This document shows positions 1 to 7,624 of a stretch of 64,000 bases of DNA, piece after piece (position 1 is the stretch's first letter; each line of letters starts with the position of its first letter). Below the pieces are notes generated by a model that did no database searches, was not told where the DNA came from, and saw nothing but the letters and a program-made list of their open reading frames with translations. The position numbers and the translations under genes are program-made. The stretch lies in contig NZ_JACJVO010000046.1 in NCBI RefSeq assembly GCF_014212055.1, positions 49,856 through 113,855 on the forward strand. Direction: 5' to 3'. This stretch comes from Cohnella zeiphila (lineage in GTDB: Bacteria > Bacillota > Bacilli > Paenibacillales > Paenibacillaceae).

Positions 1-562
1 TGACCTTTCGGTAGATCGTCCAGTAACCGCCTCCGTCCACGTAAGTCGCTTCGTCGAGCTCTCGCGGCAGCGTGAGGAAATATTGGCGGAACAGGAAGAT
101 GAAGTACGGGCTCGCCAGCAGAACGGGAACCGTAAGCGGCAGCCAGGTGTCGTACCATCCGATCTTGCTGAACATGATGTACATCGGGATGAGCGTCACC
201 TGGGACGGGATCATGAGCGTCGCCATCACGATGACGAACAGCGCCGGGCGCATCCGCGACTTCGTCCGGGCGAACCCGAAAGCGATCAGCGAGCTCGACA
301 GAACGGTACCGATCCCGTTGATGCCGGACACGATGAACGAGTTCAGAATCCATCTCGGCATCAGCGTCATCGTCTCGAACAGCCGGGAGAAAGCGCTGAG
401 CGTGAACGGATGGGGAAACAGCTTCGGCGGGAAAACGTATGTCTGGTCCTGCGTCTTCAGCATCGTGGAGATCAGCCAAAGGAGCGGACCGATAAAGAGG
501 AGAAGGCCGATGAGCAGAAACAGGTATTGCGTGGAGCGATTGACGATTTTGGCCGTGCGCAT
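1..562 (-). CDS. Sugar ABC transporter permease, MalG type (3' end outside window)
   Basis: Inner permease of a carbohydrate ABC importer. About 187 residues are visible; the C-terminus lies beyond the left edge. The first transmembrane segment is at residues 13-33, and the EAA loop that docks the ATPase (ELDEATYVDGGG) sits close to the window edge. The ATG overlaps the stop of the upstream permease (TGATG), so the two are translationally coupled. The substrate cannot be read from sequence; the upstream Gfo/Idh dehydrogenase suggests a sugar or polyol. The usual extracytoplasmic binding protein is not upstream and may lie to the left of the window. Confidence 0.93.
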   Translation of the reverse strand, partial: MRTAKIVNRSTQYLFLLIGLLLFIGPLLWLISTMLKTQDQTYVFPPKLFPHPFTLSAFSRLFETMTLMPRWILNSFIVSGINGIGTVLSSSLIAFGFARTKSRMRPALFVIVMATLMIPSQVTLIPMYIMFSKIGWYDTWLPLTVPVLLASPYFIFLFRQYFLTLPRELDEATYVDGGGYWTIYRKV

Positions 563-1461
563 CAGCTGTTGCCGCCCCCTTTCTCGTCGCCTTCATAATA
601 GACCCAGCGATTCGAGGACTTCATCAGGGCGACCGTAATGATGAGAATGATAAAAAACAAAACCCACGACTGAGCCATCGCATAGCCGAAGTCGAGATCG
701 CGGAACGCGACTTGGTATGTATTCATCATGTAGGTTTGCGAAGCGTAGTCCGGTCCGCCCTTGCTGAGCAGCATCGCTTCCGTGAACATCTGGAAGTAGT
801 AGATCATCTGCATGACGACGGTAAACAGGATGGTCGGCGTCAGCATCGGCAGCGTAATGTTGAAGAACGTCCGGATCGGCCCCGAGCCGTCGATTCTCGC
901 CGCTTCGTACAGCGGCTTCGGAATCCCCTTGAGCCCGGCCAGGAAGACGAGCACCGAACCGCCGGACATCCACATGCCGATCGTGATGATGACCGGCTTG
1001 ATCAAGCCTTCGCTGCCCATCCAGTCGATCCGGGCCCCCTGGAACCAAAGGAGGATGGAGTTGACGACGCCGTCCCCGGAGCCGAACAGGATGAGCCAGA
1101 TGACGACGGTCGCGACGGGCGGAACCAGGTAGGGCAAATAATACAGCGTGCGAAAAGTGCGGATTCCCGGCAGTTCGATGTTGAGCAGAAGCGACAGCAG
1201 AATCTGAAAGCCGACGGTGACGGGAACCCCGATGAACACGAAGTACAGCGTGTTGCGCAAGCTGTGCAGGTACACTTCGTCGGACCAAAGCTTCTCGTAA
1301 TTGCCGAATCCGATCCAGTGGGGCGCCGTGATCGCATTGTAATCCGCGAAGCTGTAGATCAGGCTCGTAAACGCGGGACCGACGAAGAAGGCCAGAAAGC
1401 CGACGATCCACGGCGAGATGAACAGCAGGAACGCCCCTTCTTCCCTCCACCTTTTAATCAC
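562..1461 (-). CDS. Sugar ABC transporter permease, MalF type
   Basis: Partner membrane subunit of a carbohydrate importer, 299 residues with six predicted membrane spans. The EAA cytoplasmic loop is at residues 184-200 (LYEAARIDGSGPIRTF). The start is GTG, supported by a strong purine-rich ribosome binding site (GGGGGGAGGGG) a few bases upstream; no ATG is as well placed. It is directly downstream of the oxidoreductase gene (31-base gap) and overlaps the MalG-type gene by one base, so all three probably form one leftward operon. ATP would come from a shared MsmX-like ATPase, which is not in the window; this is inferred from the family. Confidence 0.95.
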   Translation of the reverse strand: MIKRWREEGAFLLFISPWIVGFLAFFVGPAFTSLIYSFADYNAITAPHWIGFGNYEKLWSDEVYLHSLRNTLYFVFIGVPVTVGFQILLSLLLNIELPGIRTFRTLYYLPYLVPPVATVVIWLILFGSGDGVVNSILLWFQGARIDWMGSEGLIKPVIITIGMWMSGGSVLVFLAGLKGIPKPLYEAARIDGSGPIRTFFNITLPMLTPTILFTVVMQMIYYFQMFTEAMLLSKGGPDYASQTYMMNTYQVAFRDLDFGYAMAQSWVLFFIILIITVALMKSSNRWVYYEGDEKGGGNS

Positions 1462-1492
1462 TCTTTTCCCCTCCCCCCTTATTCCTCGGGCA

Positions 1493-2596
1493 TTACCGCA
1501 GTTCGTTCAAATAAACGTAGCGTTCTTCCTTGACCGAACGTTCGGCCGCTAGGGCGATCAGCAGCGCGTCGCGGCCGACCTGAAGGTCCGCAAACGGACG
1601 TTCTCCGGTCCGGACGGTATTCAGAAAAGCGTAGCGCTGCTTCTGGCTCCCGGTATGGCCTCCGTCCACGGAATCGCTCACGATGTCCAGGTCGATATGC
1701 TCCCGGGTGAAGTCGGCGCCGCCGAAGATGTCGAGCGTCTTGTCCTTCTTGGCCACCATCTGGGCGCCGTTGCGGCCGATCAAGCCGATCTCGAGCCCTT
1801 CGTCCATCAGGTTGTAAGGCTTCAGGTACATGCAGAGGCCGAGCATCGCTTTGCTTCCGTTGTCGTAATCGACGGTCACCCAGGCGTGATCGACGATCGT
1901 GCTGGCGTTCATCGTGCGGGGCGAGTAGTGCGTGTAATGGTTCGTGATGACCGCGTCTTCGCCTTTGCGGATGACATGCTGACCGCCCGACGCGAACACC
2001 CGGACGGGCTTCGCCCGAATCATCCAGTTGAAGATATCGAAGTGATGGCAGTCCTTCTCGACCAGCGCTCCGCCCGATTTGGTCTCGTCGTAGAACCAGT
2101 CCACGGGCGGGAACGGATCGCGGAACTCCTTGCACCACATCATCGTCACGTCGTCCAACCGGCCCTGCTCCAATTCCTTGGCCATGCGGACATACACGTT
2201 GGAGTAACGGTAGACGAGCCCGATCTGCACGGGAACGCCGCGCTCGTCCGCCGCCTTGATGATTTCGTCGCATTGGGCCAGCGTCGGCGCAACCGGCTTT
2301 TCCAGAAACACCGGCTTGCCCAAAGCGATAAAAGGAAGCGCAACGTCGCGGTGCAAGTAGTTCGGAACGGAGATGACGACCGCGTCGTAATCGTCGGCAT
2401 GTGCCAGAAGCTCCTCGTGCGTGCCGCACACCTGCGGCTTGTTGTGCTTCAGATATCCCATTGCCCGCGCGAGGTTGGCCTCGTGCGAATCGGCCACCCA
2501 CGTAATCTCGCACTCCGGAATTCTATCGAAGCCGTACAGGTGTCCGGCCCCCATATCTCCCAAACCGACGAGCGCCACTCGAATTCGTTTGTTCAA
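1493..2596 (-). CDS. Gfo/Idh/MocA family oxidoreductase
   Basis: NAD(P)-dependent dehydrogenase, 367 residues. The Rossmann glycine motif GLGDMG is at residues 11-16, the conserved EKP at 99-101, and the catalytic-region motif KDCHHFD at 181-187, as in inositol and sugar dehydrogenases. The start is taken as TTG at 2596 because GGTGGGGGAG precedes it by about six bases; an in-frame extension further upstream (to 2680) has no such site and runs through the promoter. It is the first gene of the operon with the two permeases. Substrate unknown; family members oxidise sugars, inositols or their derivatives. Confidence 0.9.
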   Translation of the reverse strand: MNKRIRVALVGLGDMGAGHLYGFDRIPECEITWVADSHEANLARAMGYLKHNKPQVCGTHEELLAHADDYDAVVISVPNYLHRDVALPFIALGKPVFLEKPVAPTLAQCDEIIKAADERGVPVQIGLVYRYSNVYVRMAKELEQGRLDDVTMMWCKEFRDPFPPVDWFYDETKSGGALVEKDCHHFDIFNWMIRAKPVRVFASGGQHVIRKGEDAVITNHYTHYSPRTMNASTIVDHAWVTVDYDNGSKAMLGLCMYLKPYNLMDEGLEIGLIGRNGAQMVAKKDKTLDIFGGADFTREHIDLDIVSDSVDGGHTGSQKQRYAFLNTVRTGERPFADLQVGRDALLIALAAERSVKEERYVYLNELR

Positions 2597-2629
2597 GTTG
2601 TCTCCCCCACCATCGTAAAAATGAATGCA

Positions 2630-2695
2630 ATTTGCGGCAAATGATAAGCATAATATACGCAAAAATAAGCAAACGGTCAATCCGTTTTGCGCAAA
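2630..2695. promoter_or_regulatory. Paired palindromic operator candidates flanking the promoter
   Basis: ATTTGCGGCAAAT at 2630-2642 (six-base arms around one base) lies just downstream of the -10 box. A related palindrome TTTGCGCAAA at 2686-2695 lies just upstream of the -35 box. A third copy of the first sequence occurs at 2809-2821. Two similar palindromes bracketing one promoter suggest binding sites of a dimeric repressor such as a LacI-family protein. The regulator is not in the window; its identity is inference. Confidence 0.45.
2652..2680 (-). promoter_or_regulatory. Sigma-A promoter of the oxidoreductase/permease operon
   Basis: Reading leftward: TTGACC (2680-2675), a 17-base spacer, then TATATT (2657-2652), 56 bases ahead of the TTG start. 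It is the best sigma-A match in this intergenic region. Confidence 0.7.
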
Positions 2696-2847
2696 TAGTC
2701 TGAAATAATTCCGCGGATTTACGAAAAATATCGGCCGCTCATTATGGCTTGGTTACAAACTGTGGCGCTTGCTTCCAGCATTCTTCGAATCGCGGTCAGT
2801 TGCGTATAATTTGCGGCAAATCCCAAAGATCAAGGCCCGTGCATGCC

Positions 2848-2893
2848 AAAAAAGCCGTCTCGTCCGCGTCGATGACGCCGGATGAGACGGCTT
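2848..2893 (-). terminator. Intrinsic terminator of the drug exporter gene
   Basis: Read leftward, a 13-base-pair stem (arms 2880-2892 and 2853-2865, with one G-T pair) is followed by six T residues. A second 9-base-pair hairpin (2922-2930 with 2951-2959) overlaps the stop codon of the exporter. Confidence 0.75.
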
Positions 2894-2952
2894 GCCGTCC
2901 GGCTCTTGCCGAACCGCCGATCGGATAAGCTTCGCTATCCCAAGGAGATGGC

Positions 2953-4473
2953 TTATCCGCGGGAGTCGACCGTCTTTTCCCGCGCGGCCCGAACCCGATC
3001 GCCCGGCATGAGCAGAACGGCGGCGAGCGCGAGCGCGGCCGGGATCAGCGCCCAGAGGAACGTGCGCGCGATCGACGAGGAGAGCGCCTGAACGATGCCG
3101 TCCAGCGTTTGCGGCGGGAGCAGCGCTCGTTTGTCCGGCGTCAGCGCCGCTCGCGGATCGAGCGAGGTACCGTCCGGTACGGAGTTCGCGCCTCCGAACG
3201 TCTGCGCCAGCCTGCCCGCGAATTCGTTGCGCTGTACGATGCCGAAGACGGTTACGCCGACCGTCATGCCGAGCGAGCGCAGGAACATGACGGAAGAGGT
3301 GGCGGCGCCCCGCCGGCGCATGTCGAAGGAATGAATGGCCGACTGCGCCAGGACCGACATCGATAAGCCGACCCCCATGCCGGTCACGATCATATAGGCC
3401 GTAACCGTCAGCCGGGGCGTATCGGGCCCCAGCGTGCCGAGCGCGCAAATGCCGCCGCAGTAGAGAAGCGCGGACCCGAGCATCAGGCTCCGGTAGCTCA
3501 TTCTCGCCGTCAGCCGGCCTCCGAGCTGGCTGAACAAGACGCCGCTTACCAGCATCGGCATCAGAATGACGCCGGATCGGGTCGCCGATCCGCCGAAGAC
3601 GCCTTGAACGAAGAGCGGAATATAGACCGTGGCGATCACGAAGCCGGCGCCGTAAAACAATGCCGCCGCGTTGCTCGCCGCGAACAGACGATCGCGGAAC
3701 ATCCGGAACGAGACGATCGGCGCTTCCGCTCTCTTCTCGGCGAGCAGGAAGGCGGCCAGCAGGACGGCGAACAGGACGAATAGGCCGAGAATGAAGACGG
3801 AGTTCCATGCATACGTTCCGCCGCCCAGCTCCAGCGCGAACAGGAGGCTGACGACCGCCCCGATCAATGTTCCCGCGCCGAGCCAATCGATCTTTTGCCT
3901 GGCGCGCTCCACCGATTCTTTATAGAAAAGGACGGCCAACAGGCACGCCATGACGCCGAGCGGCACGTTGAGGTAGAAGATCCAGCGCCATCCGAGGGAA
4001 TCCGTGACGAAGGCGCCGAGCATGGGGCCGAAAATGCTCGACGCCCCGAATACGGCCCCCGTCAAGCCCGACACCTTCCCCCGCTTCTCCGCCGGAAACA
4101 GATCGAACAGAATCGTCAGCGCGATCGGCGTAATGGCCCCGCCCCCGACGCCCTGCAGCGCGCGGTAAAGGCAGAGCTGAACCATGTCGCCCGAGAGCCC
4201 GCACAGAATCGAGCCGATGAGAAACACAGCCGCTCCGAACACGAAAAACCGTTTGCGCCCGTACATATCCGACAGCTTGCCGAAAATCGGCGTGCCGGCC
4301 ATCGACGTCGCCATGTAGGCGGACGTCGCCCAGACGAAGCGGTCGAGCCCGCCCAGATCCGATACGATCGTTCCCATCGACGTCGCGACGATCGTGTTGT
4401 CCATCGAGGAGATCAGGATGCCGAGCATCAGCCCGGCCACCGCGAGCGGAAGCCTGCTTGAGCCTTTGGACAC
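2953..4473 (-). CDS. MFS multidrug exporter, DHA2 (EmrB/QacA-like) family
   Basis: Proton-driven exporter of the 14-transmembrane DHA2 family, 506 residues. Motif D1 (DNTIVATSM) is near residue 25, motif A (GKLSDMYGRKR) at 65-75, and the antiporter motif C region (GAVFGASSIFGP) at 139-150. The GTG start at 4473 has GGGAGGG six bases upstream and begins a natural MSKGSSRLPL N-terminus; the longer reading frame upstream runs through the promoter. It is divergent from a MarR regulator, the usual arrangement for a drug-inducible exporter. Substrates cannot be predicted. Confidence 0.92.
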   Translation of the reverse strand: MSKGSSRLPLAVAGLMLGILISSMDNTIVATSMGTIVSDLGGLDRFVWATSAYMATSMAGTPIFGKLSDMYGRKRFFVFGAAVFLIGSILCGLSGDMVQLCLYRALQGVGGGAITPIALTILFDLFPAEKRGKVSGLTGAVFGASSIFGPMLGAFVTDSLGWRWIFYLNVPLGVMACLLAVLFYKESVERARQKIDWLGAGTLIGAVVSLLFALELGGGTYAWNSVFILGLFVLFAVLLAAFLLAEKRAEAPIVSFRMFRDRLFAASNAAALFYGAGFVIATVYIPLFVQGVFGGSATRSGVILMPMLVSGVLFSQLGGRLTARMSYRSLMLGSALLYCGGICALGTLGPDTPRLTVTAYMIVTGMGVGLSMSVLAQSAIHSFDMRRRGAATSSVMFLRSLGMTVGVTVFGIVQRNEFAGRLAQTFGGANSVPDGTSLDPRAALTPDKRALLPPQTLDGIVQALSSSIARTFLWALIPAALALAAVLLMPGDRVRAAREKTVDSRG

Positions 4474-4524
4474 GTGGGTCCCTCCCTTTGTCGCTTTCCA
4501 ACGATCCTGACGTGGTGTACAATC

Positions 4525-4558
4525 AAGGTTGTGCAGGATGTTTAAATTAAGCAACCTT
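4525..4558. promoter_or_regulatory. Inverted repeat, likely MarR operator
   Basis: AAGGTTG (4525-4531) and CAACCTT (4552-4558) form a perfect 7-base inverted repeat with 20 bases between. It lies between the exporter promoter and its start codon, where a bound MarR dimer would block exporter transcription. Inferred from position and symmetry. Confidence 0.5.
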
Positions 4559-4567
4559 ATTAAAATA

Positions 4568-4596
4568 TTACTGATTGTAAGTATACGTAGTATATA
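4568..4596 (+). promoter_or_regulatory. Candidate marR promoter
   Basis: TTACTG (4568-4573), 17 bases, TATATA (4591-4596). Transcription would begin only a few bases before the AAGGAGG ribosome binding site at 4607. Confidence 0.5.
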
Positions 4597-4608
4597 AGCG
4601 CACGTCAA
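4580..4608 (-). promoter_or_regulatory. Promoter of the DHA2 exporter
   Basis: Leftward TTGACG (4608-4603), 17 bases, TATACT (4585-4580). It overlaps the marR promoter on the other strand and the marR ribosome binding site, so the two transcripts compete face to face. Confidence 0.65.
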
Positions 4609-4620
4609 GGAGGAATTGAC

Positions 4621-5109
4621 ATGTCTATTTCCGATGTTCCGGCCGGAGACGGCGAGATCGACGTGCTGGACGCGCTTTTGCGCACTTCCCACTATCTGAA
4701 GCGGGAATTCGAGACGCGGCTTTCGTCTATGGATATCCCTTCTTTTCTAACCGGACCGCGGCTGCATCTCCTGATCGCCGTCTCCGATTCGGGCCCGATG
4801 CGAATGAGCGATCTGGCCGCGGCGATGGGCATCAAGGCGATTACCGTCACCCAGTTCGTCGACGCGCTGGAGAAGGAACGCATGCTGGAACGGGTGCCGG
4901 ACCCGAACGACCGCCGCGCCACGATCGTACGGCTGACGGAGCACGCGCCGCCGCTCGTCAAGCAGGCGCGCGCCGCCGCGAAGACCGTGAAGGACGCACT
5001 GATCGAGCCGCTGCCGCAGGAAGCGCGCGACCAATTGCTCGGTCTTCTCTCGCGGCTCGTCAATTTCAAGGACGTTTGTATTTTCGATTCGAAGGGGCGC
5101 CATGCGTGA
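4621..5109 (+). CDS. MarR family transcriptional regulator
   Basis: Winged-helix repressor of 162 residues, a usual length for MarR. The helix-turn-helix and wing cover about residues 57-105 (MRMSDLAAAMGIKAITVTQF, then the wing DPNDRRATIVRLT with the conserved D-R-R). AAGGAGG sits seven bases before the ATG. It is divergent from the drug exporter and probably represses both genes through the inverted repeat at 4525-4558. Its last 44 bases overlap the 3' end of the convergent RDD gene. Confidence 0.92.
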   Translation: MSISDVPAGDGEIDVLDALLRTSHYLKREFETRLSSMDIPSFLTGPRLHLLIAVSDSGPMRMSDLAAAMGIKAITVTQFVDALEKERMLERVPDPNDRRATIVRLTEHAPPLVKQARAAAKTVKDALIEPLPQEARDQLLGLLSRLVNFKDVCIFDSKGRHA

Positions 5110-5623
5110 CGACGACGGTTCCGGCGATCCGGTCGTAGATCGTCTGCCTTTTCCGGCTCCAAAGGGGACTTAGCAAGTAGGCAAAAACGAGGATGTAGAC
5201 AACGATGAGCAAGCCGTTCACGACGGCATCGGGAACCGCGGAGGGGCGGGTCAGGTGCCAGACGGTAAAATGGGCCAGCTCCCAAGGAGCGAATTTGAGC
5301 GCCGACCTTCCCAGGGAACGCCCGAGGCCGATCGGCCCTCCGTCCGAGCCGGCCACCTGAATGCCCGTCTTCCGCTTGCCCCAGGACGCATGCGCTCTGG
5401 ATGCTTCGCAGATCGCGAAATATAGAAACACCGGCAGCGTAATAAACGCGAAGCCGACGGCCTCCGCCTTCAGCGGGCTGCCCGCGAACAACGGGACCAG
5501 CAGCGGCTTCGCCGCATAAGAGAGTCCGACCAGGCAGACCAGATAGCCGGATATCAGCGCGTAATCCCACAGGAAGGCGGCCAGCCGCCGGCCGATCGTC
5601 GCGTTCTCACCGCTCGTCCTCAC
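5066..5623 (-). CDS. RDD family integral membrane protein
   Basis: Small membrane protein of 185 residues. The RDD domain is recognised by GRRLAAFLWDYALISGYL near the N-terminus, where R-x(9)-D replaces the classical RD pair, and by RQTIYDRIAGTVVV near the C-terminus. Three hydrophobic spans are visible. The GTG start at 5623 is chosen because GGAGGAG precedes it by five bases; upstream in-frame codons lack a site. RDD proteins have no settled general function, though some act in ion or osmotic stress. Convergent with and overlapping marR by 44 bases. Confidence 0.82.
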   Translation of the reverse strand: MRTSGENATIGRRLAAFLWDYALISGYLVCLVGLSYAAKPLLVPLFAGSPLKAEAVGFAFITLPVFLYFAICEASRAHASWGKRKTGIQVAGSDGGPIGLGRSLGRSALKFAPWELAHFTVWHLTRPSAVPDAVVNGLLIVVYILVFAYLLSPLWSRKRQTIYDRIAGTVVVTHGAPSNRKYKRP

Positions 5624-5759
5624 TCGCGCTCCTCCGTTCCGCTCGGGTGGTCTGCCTTCGATTATACACTCTTTGTTGACGATTGGATCGATCGCAAGAA
5701 AAAGAGAACGCATTCCCGACGGATCGCAGTCTCTCTGCCGAACGAGCGGACTTCGGAGG

Positions 5760-6167
5760 TCAGTATCCCTGACCCTCTCCCTTGAGGAAAGTCGCGATGA
5801 ACCATTGATTGCCGTACGGATCCTCTACGCCGCCGCTTCTTTCCCCATAAGGCATGTCCTCCGGCTCGTAGAGCGAGGAAGCCCCCGCCTCGATCGCCCG
5901 CCGGCAGCAGGCATCCGTATCTTCGACGAACACGTGAAGCGAATTGCCGCGCGGCGGAAACCGCTCGTTGCCGGCCGACACTTCCACGATCGTATCGCCG
6001 ACGCGGACTTCGGCATGTACGATTTGGCCGTCTTCATCCGCATGGCGGCTTATTTCCTCCGCCTCGAACACTTGCCGCAGAAAAGCGATCATCCCCTCGG
6101 CGTCCCGAACCGTAAAATAAGGCGTAACGCTTTGGTAGCCGGCAGGCTTATGGCTGCTTGCGGACAT
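5760..6167 (-). CDS. VOC (glyoxalase/PhnB-like) family protein
   Basis: Single-domain vicinal-oxygen-chelate protein of 135 residues. The start YQSVTPYFTVRDAEGMIAFL and the C-terminal motif GGVEDPYGNQWFIAT are typical of PhnB-like glyoxalase/bleomycin-resistance proteins. The ATG at 6167 has AGGAGG eight bases upstream; an in-frame start 13 codons earlier is less well placed. No neighbouring gene indicates the substrate, and the gene appears monocistronic. Confidence 0.85.
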   Translation of the reverse strand: MSASSHKPAGYQSVTPYFTVRDAEGMIAFLRQVFEAEEISRHADEDGQIVHAEVRVGDTIVEVSAGNERFPPRGNSLHVFVEDTDACCRRAIEAGASSLYEPEDMPYGERSGGVEDPYGNQWFIATFLKGEGQGY

Positions 6168-6312
6168 CGTCGAATCCTCCTTTGACGTGAACGGTTTTAT
6201 TTCCATTATCGCTCTCGGCGACGAAGAAGTATAGCATATTTGACCTCAAGACGGTTAGGGCCATCGCGCCATAATGGAGCGGAGCGCAAGGGGCCGCATG
6301 TATAATGGACCA

Positions 6313-6342
6313 TTGACAGCTTCATTGTACTATATGCATAAT
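6313..6342 (+). promoter_or_regulatory. Sigma-A promoter of the YtrA-like operon
   Basis: TTGACA (6313-6318), 18 bases, CATAAT (6337-6342). The operator at 6324-6347 covers the spacer and the -10 box. Confidence 0.75.
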
Positions 6343-6347
6343 ACAAT
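6324..6347. promoter_or_regulatory. YtrA-type operator, copy 1
   Basis: A 24-base imperfect palindrome with outer half sites ATTGTA (6324-6329) and TACAAT (6342-6347); 9 of 12 positions are symmetric. Known YtrA-subfamily GntR repressors bind similar spaced GTA/TAC half sites. Its overlap with the -10 box implies autorepression of the operon. Confidence 0.65.
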
Positions 6348-6374
6348 CATGCGGGAAGGCGGGTGATTGTGCGC

Positions 6375-6746
6375 ATGCTGAGCTTCCATGAACTGAAGCT
6401 GAACAACCGGGACCCGGTTTATTTGCAGGCGGTCTTGTACGTGAAAAGGCAAATCCTGCTCCGCCGGGCGGAGTCCGGAGACAGACTGCCATCCCGGCGG
6501 GAAGTCGCGTCGCAGCTGAACATTAACCCGAATACGGTGCAGAAAGCGTTCAAGCTCATGGAGGACGAAGGGTTCGTGCGCACGAGCAGCACGCAGGGCA
6601 GCGTCATCTACGTGGACGACGAGATCTTCGGCCGGATCGAAGCCGAACTGACGCGTGAACTCGTCAAGTCGTTCGTCGAATCCGCCAAAGAGATTCAGCT
6701 GTCGTTCAAATCGGTCGTCGAGCTGATCAGCGAGTTCTGGGACTGA
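6375..6746 (+). CDS. GntR family regulator, YtrA subfamily
   Basis: Short GntR-type repressor of about 123 residues: an N-terminal winged helix (LPSRREVASQLNINPNTVQK followed by LMEDEGFVRT) and a brief helical tail instead of a large effector domain, as in YtrA. ATG at 6375 is chosen because GGTGAT, a match to the 16S rRNA tail, ends seven bases upstream; GTG at 6363 or 6369 are in-frame alternatives. YtrA regulators usually head ABC transporter operons that respond to cell-envelope antibiotics, and the next three genes fit that pattern. It probably autoregulates through the two 24-base palindromes. Confidence 0.9.
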   Translation: MLSFHELKLNNRDPVYLQAVLYVKRQILLRRAESGDRLPSRREVASQLNINPNTVQKAFKLMEDEGFVRTSSTQGSVIYVDDEIFGRIEAELTRELVKSFVESAKEIQLSFKSVVELISEFWD

Positions 6747-6797
6747 CGGCCCGGCGGACGGCGATAAAGACAGATGATGCGGATTCGCTGCGACTGC

Positions 6798-6821
6798 CTT
6801 GTACTATCCTATTCATACAAT
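6798..6821. promoter_or_regulatory. YtrA-type operator, copy 2
   Basis: A second 24-base site aligned with that at 6324-6347: the first ten bases differ at one position and the last seven are identical (half sites TTGTA and TACAA, same spacing). It sits just before the ribosome binding site of the membrane-protein gene, where it could act as a second repression site or roadblock. Confidence 0.6.
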
Positions 6822-6834
6822 TGGGGGGATTCGT

Positions 6835-7608
6835 TTGAGCGGCTTGTATCGTCTTCTCAACGCGGAATTCGGAAGGTGGATGGCTTTCGTCGCCCTGCTG
6901 TGCGCCGGCGCCGTTCTCGTTCCGCTTCTTCTGCTGAATTCGGCGGCGGGAGACGCGGGCTCCTTCGCGAATCATGCGCGTTACGAAGATTTGTACGCGG
7001 CCTCGGGCTGCCCTCTTCTATTCCTCCTGCTGCTGGCTCTTTTATGCGCCTATTTCCTGAAATCCGTATATGCCGGCTATTGGGGAAGCAAAAGCGTCTA
7101 TACGTATCTGACGCTGCCGGTCCGGCGGGAATCGCTTTACTTCAGCAAGCTGATCGTTTTCGCGACGTGCCTGCTGCTTCTGATCGCCGCGCAGATCGTC
7201 AGCATTCGGCTCGGATACGAGCTCGTGGCGGCCAAAGCGAAGGCGTATCCCGCCGGCTCGCTTGCCATGCGCAACGGCTTGTTCCTGGCTTTTGCGCGTT
7301 CGGAATTTTTCCGCCTGCTGCTGCCTCTGAACTTCAGCCGGATCCTATCGTCCTGCAGCATGCTTCTGGCGATCGCCACCGGCTTCTACTACGGCGCCCT
7401 ATGCGAGCGAAGCCGGAAATTCGGAGGCTTCGCCTTGATCGCGGTCGCCGCGTTCGTTCTGTACAGAGCGGTCTCCTTCCGCCTGGACGAAGTCGCCTAC
7501 ACAACCTTGCCCAGAAGCCTGTACCCGAGCAGCTTGGCGCTTCTGGCGTTCAGCGGCTGGTTTGTCTGGCACAGTCTTCGAATCATGAGAAAAGGATCGA
7601 TCGCCTAA
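6835..7608 (+). CDS. ABC transporter membrane protein (ABC-2 permease-like)
   Basis: Hydrophobic protein of 257 residues with about six membrane spans, including VALLCAGAVLVPLLLL near the N-terminus and CPLLFLLLLALLCAYFL. The segment SKSVYTYLTLPVRRESLYFSK resembles the cytoplasmic loop of ABC-2-type permeases that follow YtrA regulators. The TTG start at 6835 has GGGGGG six bases upstream; a longer in-frame start would begin inside the operator. It lies between the regulator and the ATPase of the same operon. Function as export or resistance permease is inferred. Confidence 0.8.
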   Translation: MSGLYRLLNAEFGRWMAFVALLCAGAVLVPLLLLNSAAGDAGSFANHARYEDLYAASGCPLLFLLLLALLCAYFLKSVYAGYWGSKSVYTYLTLPVRRESLYFSKLIVFATCLLLLIAAQIVSIRLGYELVAAKAKAYPAGSLAMRNGLFLAFARSEFFRLLLPLNFSRILSSCSMLLAIATGFYYGALCERSRKFGGFALIAVAAFVLYRAVSFRLDEVAYTTLPRSLYPSSLALLAFSGWFVWHSLRIMRKGSIA

Positions 7609-7624
7609 GAGAGGAGGATTCGCG

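Larger units (their letters stand above)
2597..2952. other. Intergenic region, 356 bases
   Basis: Holds the leftward promoter and operators of the oxidoreductase operon, a third palindrome (2809-2821) next to a TATAAT-like box on the plus strand with no gene behind it, and the terminator of the drug exporter. No credible coding sequence was seen. Confidence 0.7.

Noticed and set aside
2805..2821. Plus-strand promoter (TATAAT next to the third palindrome)
   Set aside because: No acceptable -35 box and no plus-strand gene until marR at 4621.
2753..3886. Long minus-strand frame inside the drug exporter
   Set aside because: Arg/Ala-rich shadow of the DHA2 exporter in another frame, typical of high-GC DNA.
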